Source: Bacteroidota bacterium
GTDB lineage: Bacteria; Bacteroidota; Bacteroidia; Chitinophagales; Chitinophagaceae
NCBI GenBank assembly: GCA_018267875.1
Contig: JAFDXP010000053.1
Coordinates: forward strand, 1 to 36,539
Direction of reading: 5' to 3'
Length of the DNA stretch: 36,539 bases
Part shown: positions 18,560-28,400 of the stretch, in pieces
Position numbering within the stretch: position 1 is the first letter of the stretch
Layout: each line of letters starts with the position of its first letter
Made by a program: the position numbers and the translations under genes
Notes under the pieces: generated by a model
The model's input: only the letters and a program-made list of their open reading frames with translations
Told to the model about the DNA's origin: nothing
Databases searched by the model: none

Positions 18560-19324
18560 ATGAATCGGAATATTATTTTTATCGCTATTCTATTATTTTT
18601 TATGTTGCCATCATTGGCACAAAATTCTCACCCACAAGTGTGGAGCCTTTCTCAAAATGGAGATACGCTTATAAAATATAAGACAAAAAATGGTGGTATC
18701 CCTTTAGTAGCGTCTGCAAATGTGATTGAAATGATATATAAAAGAAGTAATTTTTCACCTATGCCTACTCATGGTACGATTACACATTTTTATATTCATA
18801 TAGACTCAGTTACCGGGACAGGTTTAACAATAATGGGATATCGAATTAAAATTGGATATACAATGTTAGATACCATACCGCAATCTATAGCAAACGATAC
18901 GGCGATGTTTCCGGGAACAACTACAGTGTTTTATGATTCTGCTTTTATAGCACCCAATAATTTAAAAAAGGGGGATTGGATGAAGGTTGCACTTCAAAAC
19001 CCGTTTACTTATAGTTTTGATCCGGGTGAAGGGGGGAAGATACCCAATTTGGTCATTTATGTATCGCAAGATTCAAATGTTCTACTACCATATCCGCCAT
19101 ATTTTAAACCCGGTCCTTATGTTTCTACTTGGAGCCCTTTTGTCAAGAATGGTAACCTTGTATTTAATGCAATGTTTGGAGCAGCTTATTATAAGCCTTG
19201 TACAGGATTAGGACAAATTTCTGCCCTATTATATATAGGTTTTGATGTGCAACCGTTAGCAGGGCTAACAGATCCGACTGCTGCTGTACAATTAAAATTC
19301 AGCCTAATCCCGCAAAAGAAATAG
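18560..19324 (+). CDS. secreted protein, truncated by frameshift before its T9SS sorting domain
   Basis: No function recognised. The 254-residue product starts with a clear signal peptide (MNRNIIFIAILLFFMLPSLAQ), then a mature part with much beta-type sequence and no recognised domain. It stops at 19322-19324. A complete T9SS type A sorting domain continues in the -1 frame to 19539. If one more A were present in the AAAA run at 19294-19297, the reading would run VQLK then IQPNPAKEIV straight into it. This is therefore most likely a 326-residue T9SS cargo gene broken by a one-base deletion, by programmed slippage or by a read error. Eleven bases separate it from the preceding cargo gene. Confidence 0.75.
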   Translation: MNRNIIFIAILLFFMLPSLAQNSHPQVWSLSQNGDTLIKYKTKNGGIPLVASANVIEMIYKRSNFSPMPTHGTITHFYIHIDSVTGTGLTIMGYRIKIGYTMLDTIPQSIANDTAMFPGTTTVFYDSAFIAPNNLKKGDWMKVALQNPFTYSFDPGEGGKIPNLVIYVSQDSNVLLPYPPYFKPGPYVSTWSPFVKNGNLVFNAMFGAAYYKPCTGLGQISALLYIGFDVQPLAGLTDPTAAVQLKFSLIPQKK

Positions 19325-19539
19325 TTACCCTGCAAATTGAGGCTAAGTTTCCAATTGAGCAAGGTGAAATAAGTATTTCCAATGTTACGGGTATGGAGAT
19401 AAGGCGAATACCGATCAACCGTATAGCTCATATTGTTTCAAAAGATATAGATATTTCGTCTTTAGCAAACGGGCTATATTTTGTAACCCTTTATGCAGGT
19501 GGAGAAAAGCAAATGCAAAAGCTTGTTGTGCAACGATAA
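19297..19539 (+). pseudogene. orphaned T9SS type A sorting domain in the -1 frame
   Basis: Read from 19297, the frame gives IQPNPAKEIVTLQIEAKF, then GEISISNVTGMEI, DISSLANGLYFVTLYAGG and a basic ending KLVVQR before TAA. This is a textbook T9SS sorting domain (PNP start, SLxxGxYF core, basic tail) of about 80 residues. No start codon of its own is plausible, so it is the displaced 3' end of the gene at 18560. Confidence 0.85.
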
Positions 19540-19596
19540 AAAAAGTGATTTTGGCAAAAAACTAAATGTCCTTTAGTGATTAGGCTAATTTTATTC

Positions 19597-19623
19597 TTTA
19601 GGCGGACCAAAAGTTCGCCTAAA
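19597..19623 (+). terminator. hairpin terminator after the T9SS cargo pair
   Basis: Inverted repeat TTTAGGCG (19597-19604) and CGCCTAAA (19616-19623) with an 11-base loop, followed by AAATCTTTT. It lies about 60 bases after the true end of the sorting domain and between convergent genes. The stem begins like the one after ftsZ. Confidence 0.6.
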
Positions 19624-19680
19624 AATCTTTTAAAGCCCATAAGGATAGGTTTTCTATTATAATAAAGATTGTTACTCGTT

Positions 19681-22600
19681 TTATCGAATCAAGGAAATGT
19701 CACCTTTCCATGTGAGGGACGAGCCATCTTCACAAATTCCATCAACAACATATACAAACACATCAGGGGATAAAACCATTCCCTTGTATGTACCATCCCA
19801 TCCTGCCGATTTGTCATTTAATAGCAAATCTGTTCGTTCAAATATTTTTTCGCCCCAACGATTATACACTCGAAATGACCGGATACTTCTAAGACCTTCA
19901 CCTCTGGGATAGAAAATATCATTCTCTCCATCCCCGTTTGGCGTAAAGGTATTAGGTATGAATAGTTGGCTTTTGTCGCACAATACATGAACTGTTATGG
20001 TATCAGATGCTTTACATCCATACCTGCTTATGGCTACCACTTTATATCGAGTGGTAGTTCGCGGACTCGCAGAAGGGTTTGAGCAAACTTCACAACTCAG
20101 GGTAGAGGCAGGTGACCAAATTAGAGATTCAAAATTTGATCCTTTTGCACTCAGCATGGTAGATTGTCCCGCAACTATGGTTATGTCTTGACCAGCATCT
20201 ACTAAAGGTTTGGGGAACACTACTACTTTTACTGTGTGGGTGTCGGGCAAGCAACTTCCTTCCCAAGCAATCATGGTGTAAGTTGTAGTAACCAAAGGAG
20301 TAGCCAATGGGTTATAAATCTTTGAATTGTTGAGTGACTCTATGGGTGACCATTCATAATGTTGTGCTCCTCTTCCCATTAATTGAAACATACTATCGGC
20401 ACATATATTGCCACCGTTCCCAATTTCACTAGTTGTTTTAAGCTGAATACTTACTAAGACCGAGTCTTTATTGGCACATCCTGACATATCAGTACCTATT
20501 ACAATGTAGTTTGTACTAACCACCGGGCTGGCCAAGGGGTTCGAGCAATTAATGCAACTAAGAGTTGCGATTGGACTCCATGAGTAACTAACCCCTCCAG
20601 AAGCCAATAATTGGGCTGCATCACCTTTACAAATTGATGTGTCTGATCCAGCACTAATAGTAGGCAAAGGTAAAATAGTAATGTTCTTACTAACTGAATC
20701 TGTACATCCATGTGCATTGGTTGTTATGAGCTTTATGGTGTAAGTGCCTAAGTTTGCATAGCGGGTTGTAGTTGGGTTTTGTGTACTTGCTGGTGAACCA
20801 TTTCCAAAATTCCAAAACCATTTTGTAATGGCTGAAAAATAACTAAAAGAGGTGTCAGTAAGGATAATAGGCGTATTGATGCAAGCTGGAGTGGTCGTAA
20901 ATCCGGAAATAACAGCATCTGCTTTTATGGTGTCAACTCCATCACTGGATGTCTTGCATCCGGTATTGTCAGACAAAATCAATTTAGGTACAAATGCACC
21001 GGGAATTGTGTATGTATGAATGGTGGAATCAATGCCATTTGCAGGTAAGGTAACGCCATCGCTAAAATCCCAAACTACAGAAGGAATATTGAAAAGTTGA
21101 GCCTTGAATTTTACAGTTAGTGGGATACATCCACTTAATGGAGCATATTGAAGAGCACCGGCATATCCTAAAAGTCGAACTTGTTGATACGATGTGTCCT
21201 TGCAGTTTTGAGCATTTGACGCAATCAGTCTGATTGTATAAACACCCGGAGTGAAATATGAAGTAGTGGGGTTAGGAAAAGTAGAGGTGCCCCCATTTCC
21301 TAAATCCCAAGCATAGGTCAAAGCACCGATAGTACTATTTGAAATGACGACAGTAAGCGGAGGGCAAATGGCTAATGAGTCGCTCACTTGAAAACCGGTA
21401 ACGGGCTTAGATATTTTGATGTAGTTAATTTTTATTATGCTATCGGCGCAGCCTGTCAAGTCTGTTGCAACAAGTTTTACCGTATAGTTTCCTGTTTGCG
21501 AGTAGCGTTTTAAGGGGTTCCGAGCAGTATCAGTTGTGCCATCGCCAAAATCCCATTTGAAAGCAAGTTTGCTGTTTCCAAACGCTTGGCTATTAAATTG
21601 AAACCATTGATTGATGCAACCATTACTATCATTGGCAGCAAAGCTGATATGCACCTCCCTTATATCAATGTATTTAGTCTTTGCTAAAGTGTCACTACAC
21701 CCGATATTATCTGTTACGATCAATTGCGTGTTGTAAAGACCACCTAAAGGATAGCTTCGCCAAATGGTATCGAAAGGTGTTGATTGAATTCCATTGCCAA
21801 AACTCCAGTTTCTCAGAACTTGATAGGCACCAGGCGTATTGCTACTGGTGTCTTTAAATAAGACCATGGCCGGCTTACATGCAGGTATCGGCGTTGCAAC
21901 ATACCCTCCTTTAGGTTTAGCTACCAAGATATAGGGGTTTCGGATGGCAAAGTGTGGGCATCCATGATCATCTTTTGTAGATACACTGACAGCATAAATG
22001 CCTTTTTTATTAAAGCGATGCCCCCATTTTCCCTGTGATGGGTTATTGGGATCAATGGGAGGGTTGGTATAAGGCCATAGTAATGAGTCATTAACCCACC
22101 ATTTATATCCATCCACCGGATAGCGTGTAAATACAGGAGTAAACACAATTGAGTCAGATAAACAAATGGCAGTATCCGGTGTAGAAAAACTAAGTGTCGG
22201 AGAAAATAAATCTATAGGATAAACCGTAGTATCTACGCAACCATAAACATTGTTATAAACAATCAAGCGCATGTTGTATAAGCCATAAGCTGAATACGTA
22301 TGTGATGGTTGGGCGGAAGTATCGGTTGTGCCATCTCCAAACTGCCATAATCGTGAAGATGCTTGAAAACTAGAGTCTTTAAATATAACGACTAAAGGCG
22401 AATCACATCGGTAATTGACTACCGGCACAGAGGCTGACGGATATACGGTAATAATACTATCTTTTATCATGGTATCCGTACAACCAAAATTGCCGGCAAC
22501 TAAGGTAACACCCATTTTGCCACTATTTTTAAATTTATAGCTTGGATTGGGAAGGGCAATTCCACCTGTGCCATCACTAAAATACCAATTGTATCCCGTA

Positions 22601-24270
22601 GCACCCGTAGATAAATTTGTCAAGTGAATACTATCATTAATGCAAATGATTGAGGGTGTCCAGGTAAAATTAGCCGTAGGTTTGAAGCCCGCTTGAATGT
22701 GTAAGGTATCAAATACTGTACAACCATTGGATGTGGTAAGGGTTAGTTGAACAAGGAAAACTCCTTGTGTTGTATAAATGTGTGTAGGGGTGTCTAAAGT
22801 TGAAGTTGTGCCATCTCCAAAATCCCATAAATAAGAAACTGGCGAAAAGGGATAAGGGTTTAGGAATGAAAATCCATAGAGCGGTGTAACATGTGTAAAA
22901 AGTTTGCTTTTAAACTTAACAGAGAGTGGAATACACCCGTAGTTTTTGGGTGATACGGTAAAAGTAAAAATGATGTCTCTAACAGTTATTTTTTGTATGG
23001 CTGTATCCTTGCAACCAAAAGTGTTCATAGCAACAAGTTTAGTTTGAAAGGTATCGTTAGTTAAATAGGTATGTGTAGCATTTATTGTTGTGGATGTCCC
23101 GCCATCTCCGAAACTCCATAAATAAGTTGAGCCGCCTGTTGATGTATTGGTGAATAGTACTGTGGAGGGTGCAGGACAAGGATTGGGGGGGGTAAAACTA
23201 AAGCTGGCAGTAGGTTTGGGGTTTACATTTATGGTTTTGAGCATAGAATCCTTGCACGACGATCGGTAAACAATCAATTTTACATTGTAAGAGCCACTCG
23301 CAACATAAATATGGGACGGGTTGTAAGCCGTGTCTGATGTGCCGTCCCCAAAAAACCACAATACAGAATCAGCAATGTTAGATGTATTGGTAAATTGCAT
23401 AGGCGCGCCTGGACAAGCAGAAGAAAAAGTAAAGTTTGGCAATAAAGCTCCTACGGAAAGATAATTTGTACCGATAGCCGTATCACTACATCCATTTGCA
23501 TCAGTTACAATTAATTTGATGGTGTAGGTGTTTGCCGTATTGTAGGTGTGTGTGGGATTAGCTCCACTACCGGTTCCGCCATCGCCAAAGTCCCACTGAT
23601 ATGTTAATGGCGCAGTTCCAGTCGAAGTAGAAGTGAATGTAACGATTGCCGGTACATTACATTGGCTGGGCGCGTTAAAGTTGGCAACAGGTGGAGTGTA
23701 TATGTTAATGTAGTTTGTTTTGGTTAAAGTAGTAACGCAGTTTGATGCGTCAGTTACTTTCAAGATTACATTGCACAAGTTTGGTGAGGAATAAATATGT
23801 GTCGGGTTCTTTTGGGTAGAAAAGGGGGAGCCGTCTCCAAAAATCCATTGATAAGTCAATCCTCCAGAAGTATTCGATGAGCTTGTGTTTGTAAAAGCAA
23901 CCGTCAGTGGCGGACAACCGGCTGTCGGTGTGCCGGAAAAAGCAACCGTTGGCCCGGGCAACACCGTTATCATGTTCGTAATAGTCTTAGTGTTACTGCC
24001 ATTAGCATTGCTAACTGTCAGCGTTACAGTGTATGTGCCTGAAACAGTATAGGTAGTAGAGGGGTTTTGAAGGATTGAATTTACGCCATTTCCCAAGTTC
24101 CAATTATAAAGGGTAGGATTGCCAGTTGATGTACTGGTAAATTGTACAACCATAGGAGCACATCCGGTAACAGGGTTGGCTACAAAATTTGCTGTTGGTG
24201 TCTGTGCATTTCCTTGTTGGGAAAATCCCCCAAAAAGTAAGACTAAAATGGATAGAATTAAACGGTTCAT
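19681..24270 (-). CDS. PKD-repeat surface protein with gliding-motility (T9SS type B) C-terminal domain
   Basis: A 1529-residue exported protein, probably a cell-surface adhesin. Signal peptide about 1-22 (FSQQGNAQ). From about 25 to 1200 it carries roughly 13-14 PKD-type domains, recognised by repeated W-x-F-G-D-G motifs, for example at 142-147, 226-231, 305-310, 385-390, 482-487, 642-647 and 906-911; one near 724 is degenerate. Most have a Cys after the domain start and another in an NGC or SGC turn. Three Ig-like modules with WSP follow (about 1200-1430), then the CHU_C/TIGR04131-type domain (1436-1529) starting IPNTFTPNGDGENDIFYPRG, a type B T9SS signal. It lies 31 bases after a PorP/SprF gene, the class needed to export such proteins. 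The ligand is unknown. A run of eight C (23185-23192) lies at codons 360-362, in frame. Confidence 0.9.
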   Translation of the reverse strand: MNRLILSILVLLFGGFSQQGNAQTPTANFVANPVTGCAPMVVQFTSTSTGNPTLYNWNLGNGVNSILQNPSTTYTVSGTYTVTLTVSNANGSNTKTITNMITVLPGPTVAFSGTPTAGCPPLTVAFTNTSSSNTSGGLTYQWIFGDGSPFSTQKNPTHIYSSPNLCNVILKVTDASNCVTTLTKTNYINIYTPPVANFNAPSQCNVPAIVTFTSTSTGTAPLTYQWDFGDGGTGSGANPTHTYNTANTYTIKLIVTDANGCSDTAIGTNYLSVGALLPNFTFSSACPGAPMQFTNTSNIADSVLWFFGDGTSDTAYNPSHIYVASGSYNVKLIVYRSSCKDSMLKTINVNPKPTASFSFTPPNPCPAPSTVLFTNTSTGGSTYLWSFGDGGTSTTINATHTYLTNDTFQTKLVAMNTFGCKDTAIQKITVRDIIFTFTVSPKNYGCIPLSVKFKSKLFTHVTPLYGFSFLNPYPFSPVSYLWDFGDGTTSTLDTPTHIYTTQGVFLVQLTLTTSNGCTVFDTLHIQAGFKPTANFTWTPSIICINDSIHLTNLSTGATGYNWYFSDGTGGIALPNPSYKFKNSGKMGVTLVAGNFGCTDTMIKDSIITVYPSASVPVVNYRCDSPLVVIFKDSSFQASSRLWQFGDGTTDTSAQPSHTYSAYGLYNMRLIVYNNVYGCVDTTVYPIDLFSPTLSFSTPDTAICLSDSIVFTPVFTRYPVDGYKWWVNDSLLWPYTNPPIDPNNPSQGKWGHRFNKKGIYAVSVSTKDDHGCPHFAIRNPYILVAKPKGGYVATPIPACKPAMVLFKDTSSNTPGAYQVLRNWSFGNGIQSTPFDTIWRSYPLGGLYNTQLIVTDNIGCSDTLAKTKYIDIREVHISFAANDSNGCINQWFQFNSQAFGNSKLAFKWDFGDGTTDTARNPLKRYSQTGNYTVKLVATDLTGCADSIIKINYIKISKPVTGFQVSDSLAICPPLTVVISNSTIGALTYAWDLGNGGTSTFPNPTTSYFTPGVYTIRLIASNAQNCKDTSYQQVRLLGYAGALQYAPLSGCIPLTVKFKAQLFNIPSVVWDFSDGVTLPANGIDSTIHTYTIPGAFVPKLILSDNTGCKTSSDGVDTIKADAVISGFTTTPACINTPIILTDTSFSYFSAITKWFWNFGNGSPASTQNPTTTRYANLGTYTIKLITTNAHGCTDSVSKNITILPLPTISAGSDTSICKGDAAQLLASGGVSYSWSPIATLSCINCSNPLASPVVSTNYIVIGTDMSGCANKDSVLVSIQLKTTSEIGNGGNICADSMFQLMGRGAQHYEWSPIESLNNSKIYNPLATPLVTTTYTMIAWEGSCLPDTHTVKVVVFPKPLVDAGQDITIVAGQSTMLSAKGSNFESLIWSPASTLSCEVCSNPSASPRTTTRYKVVAISRYGCKASDTITVHVLCDKSQLFIPNTFTPNGDGENDIFYPRGEGLRSIRSFRVYNRWGEKIFERTDLLLNDKSAGWDGTYKGMVLSPDVFVYVVDGICEDGSSLTWKGDISLIR

Positions 24271-24301
24271 GTCATTAAGTATTATAGGAAAAACTTAATT
24301 G

Positions 24302-25348
24302 CTACCAAAAAAACTGTGGGCAGATTGTGCGACTTTTTTCCCATTTAGGATCGTGAAATAAGCCTGTTCTTGCTAATGTCAGCTCATATCCGCCACGCAT
24401 GTTGCTGGCAGCTTTCAACCCTGACATGTTTACGTCATAACTAAATCCAAACGAGTACTTCATATAGTCCAACTTCACTACTGGAATAATAGCATCATTA
24501 AGCCGGTAAAATACGCCTGCATACAATACAAACATCGGATCGCTTTGACGTTCACTGGGCTTTTTCCAGTTTAGTAATCCGCCGGCAATAGCTTCGGAAT
24601 AGGATCCTTGAAGGGTATAATTTCCTTGAAACATGACACCCCAATTTTCATTCATCCTATAAGTAATACCGGCATTTGCATTCCATCGCATTTCTAATCG
24701 AATCAAATTGTTGTTGTAAAAACTGGTTTGAGGGCGGGAAAAATGATATCCTGAAACGCCTATGAAATAGGATGTCTGGCTGTATTCACCGGCACCACCA
24801 CTGTATGCAACACCGGCTCCTACATCCCAATACCGAATTTTTGATTGCGAAAAGTTTTCGTTAGTTGGGTTGTTGGGGTCAAAACTGCCATTCTGATATT
24901 GATTATCTACGGTCACTTTTGATGGGTCAAAACTCCTTTGTAGATAGGCTCCAGTAAAACCAACAGATAACAATGACGTTTTTTCACCACCTAAGCTCTT
25001 ATTGAAACTAACGGATGGATAAATTGCCAATGATTTCATGTCAATACTTCCGGCTTTATCATAATAACCTAAAATGCCGGCACTAAAAAAGTCCTTGCTT
25101 TCTCCGTTTACCGGAATTTTTGTTTCAAATGAAAATTGACCTGTTACAAAAGGTCGGCTGATGCTGCTCCATTGATTTCTATACTGTAAAGTTACCTTAT
25201 AGTCATCGCTGAAAATACCTACCAGTGCAGGATTTCGTAAAATAGCAGATTCGTAAAATTGAGAAAAGTGAATGTCCTGTCCTTGGGCAACAACCGTAGA
25301 TATTGCCAAAGAAAAAAAGGTGAGTGCAAGCGTTTTTGTGATTTTCAT
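24302..25348 (-). CDS. PorP/SprF family T9SS-associated outer-membrane protein
   Basis: Outer-membrane beta-barrel of the PorP/SprF family, 348 residues. A signal peptide (LTFFSLAISTVVAQ) is followed by the family start QDIHFSQFYESAILRNPALVG, alternating beta-strand sequence throughout, VGAGVAYSG, and an aromatic C-terminal residue in PQFFW, typical of barrel proteins. In Flavobacterium johnsoniae, SprF is required for export of the adhesin SprB, and SprF-like genes commonly sit beside genes with type B sorting domains. Here it is sandwiched between two such genes on the same strand, with gaps of 92 and 31 bases, so it probably serves one or both of them. That pairing is inference from context. 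Confidence 0.92.
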   Translation of the reverse strand: MKITKTLALTFFSLAISTVVAQGQDIHFSQFYESAILRNPALVGIFSDDYKVTLQYRNQWSSISRPFVTGQFSFETKIPVNGESKDFFSAGILGYYDKAGSIDMKSLAIYPSVSFNKSLGGEKTSLLSVGFTGAYLQRSFDPSKVTVDNQYQNGSFDPNNPTNENFSQSKIRYWDVGAGVAYSGGAGEYSQTSYFIGVSGYHFSRPQTSFYNNNLIRLEMRWNANAGITYRMNENWGVMFQGNYTLQGSYSEAIAGGLLNWKKPSERQSDPMFVLYAGVFYRLNDAIIPVVKLDYMKYSFGFSYDVNMSGLKAASNMRGGYELTLARTGLFHDPKWEKSRTICPQFFW

Positions 25349-25440
25349 CGTTTCTATATTTTTATCGTTTGTACATCAGCAAAAGTTTAGGTTTGCTCCA
25401 TCTCATTTTTGTTTTGTACAAGCTGTTTACATTCATTTTA

Positions 25441-28400
25441 CTATCGAATTAGTGTGACATCACCTTTCCATGAAACTGTTTCACCACTGTCGCAAATACC
25501 CTCCACGGAATAGATAAAAATATCTGACTCTAATTGTACGCCTTTAAAACTTCCATCCCACCCTACACTTTTATCATTCAACATAAATCCGTGACGTTCA
25601 AACACCAACTCTCCCCACCTATTATATATTCTGAATGAGGTGATAGTTTTCATGCCAACACCACGCGGATAAAACACATCATTTTGCCCATCTCCATTAG
25701 GGGTAAATGTATTAGGAATAAATACTTGGTCGTTGTGGCAACGGATATACAGGGTCACACTGTCTGAGGACTTACATCCTTTATCGCTGATAGCCGTTAC
25801 ATAATAAGTGGTTGTTTGACGAGGATTGGCATAGGGTGCCGTGCATTGTTCACAACTGAGTGTTGCGCCCGGCGACCATATAAAGGATGCAATGTCTGTG
25901 CCTGTTGCAATCAATACAACACTGATACCTGCAAAAACTGTATCGTCTTTACCTGCATCTACAACGGGTTTGGGATATACAACCACTTCTACTTGATGTG
26001 TGTCCGGTAAACAACTGGCTTCCCATGCTTGTAAAATATAGGTAGTAGTGGTTTTGGGTGAAGCCAATGGATTAGCAATAGAGTTGTCATTTAGTGTTGC
26101 GGCTGGAGACCATGAATACTTATCAGCACCCCAAGCACTCAACTGAAATACGCTATCCGCGCAAATTCCGCCGCCGAGTCCTGTATGGCTTGTGGTTATA
26201 TATTTCACGGATATAATCACACTATCTGAATTTTTACACCCATTTGCATCCGTACCCGTTACCACATAATTGGTAGTAACTACCGGTGCTGCTAAGGTGT
26301 TTTGACAAGTTGCACAAGCAAGCCCATTGTTTGGACTCCAAGTATAAGAATTAGCACCCCAAGCAGATAGTGGCGTTTCATCACCTTTGCAAATTGTTGT
26401 ATCAAAAGCGGCTCCTACTATCGGTAGATCATTAACCTTGATGGTGCGTGTTACGGTGTCTTTACAACCACCGGCATTTGTAGCAACTAATGTAACCTTG
26501 AAGCTACCGTTTGTCGGAAATGTAAACGTTGTTGGATTGATGTTGCTGGTTTGTTGACCATTATTAAAATCCCAAAACCAAGTAGAGATTGGCTTGAAAA
26601 AACTGAAAGAAGTGTCTGTAAAAGTGATAGGTGTATTTACACAAGGTGCTGTATGCACAAAACCGGCTAACACATCATCTACTTGAATGGTAGTAGTACC
26701 CAAGTTTGCATTGACACAACCCTTATTATCGCTCAATATAATTTTAGGCAAATAGCCTCCGGGTGAGATATACAAGTGAGATGCCGTATCACTGCCGTTT
26801 AAGTTTTGAGTTACACCGTCATTGAAATCCCAAATCATGGTCGGTACACCAGAAATTTTTGACTTAAATCCGACTAACAATGGCGCACACCCATATATCG
26901 GTTGATAAGTAAAGCCTCCGGTATAACCCAATACTTTGATGGTTCTGGTAGCTGTATCACTACATCCTTTTGAATCTGTCACAATAAGCATAACAGGATA
27001 GATGCCTGATGATGAATAAATAGTTGAAGGATTTGGAATAGTAGCACCGGAACCATTTCCAAACGCCCATAATGAGTTGAGATAGTTAAGTGATGTATTG
27101 GTAAATACAACCGTAAGCGGTGGACAAACCGCTTGTGTGTCGCTAACGGTAAATCCTGCAGTGGGTTTTTGAATTTTTATGTAAGCTGATTTTATCAAAC
27201 TATCCATACAACCCGATGCATCAATTACAACTAACTTAACCGTGTAATTCCCTGTTTGTGTATATGCTTTTGAAACCGTATTTCCAGTAGCTGTGGTGCC
27301 ATCTCCAAAATACCAATTATTGGTTAAGGAAATGCCGGTTGAATTGCTTGTAAAATTGATCGTTTGTCCAATACAGGCTATGCTGTCGCTGGCTGTGAAA
27401 GCGGCTATTGGCTTGCGTGCTTGAATGTAATTTGTTTTTACTAAGGTGTCCTTGCAGCCAATATTATCAGTAACAATAAGTTGGACTTGATAAGTGGCCG
27501 GAATCGGATAAACATGAGAGACAGTATCAGTAGTTACTATCCCGATTGTATTGCCAAAATCCCAAGTTCGAGTAACAGAATAAACCCCGGGAATATTGGT
27601 ACTCGTATCTTTAAATAAAACTACCAAAGGAGCACAGCCAATTGTTGGAGTTGCCGTAAATAAGGCTGTAGGTTTAGCAACTAAAACATAATTTGTTCGA
27701 GTTGCCGTGTCTCGACAGCCGTGAATATCAGCCGTACTTACGCTAATGGTATAAACTCCCTTTTGGTTGAAACGATAGCCCCATGCACCACTTGAAGGAT
27801 TGGGATTCGACCACGGATTAAATGGCCAATTGGGTGCAGCACCATTAATCTGCCAGGAAAAATTTGTTGGTGTGTGTGTGTAGGTTGGAGTAAACACGAT
27901 TGAATCGCCTCTGCAAATAGATGTTGTTGGTGTTGAGAAATTTATTTGCGGATTGACTAACTCAATAGTTTTTGTCAAGGTATCTATGCAGCCGAAAGTG
28001 TTGTTACTTGTTACCAACGATACGGTATAAATGCCTAATGCAGAATAAGTATGAACCGGATTTTTTGCAGTGCTGGTTGTGCCATCGCCAAAATACCAAG
28101 TGTGTCCGGTAGGGTTTATACTTAGCGTATCATAGAACTTTACCCGAAGCGGTGTGTCGCAATTATAAGCAACATTCCACTTAGCAGTGGGTGCTAATAT
28201 GTATGCGGCACTGTCTTTTGACATCGTATCATTACAACCAAAGTTGCTCGCTATTAATGAAACCTTGTAATATCCTGAGTTTTGATAAGCGTAAAGTGCG
28301 TTTTTGGATGATAAATTTGTACCATCACCCATGCTCCAAGTATAGTTCGTTGTAGGAATGGTATTTGTTGAAGTGTTGGTAAACAGCACTGAGTTTTTTA

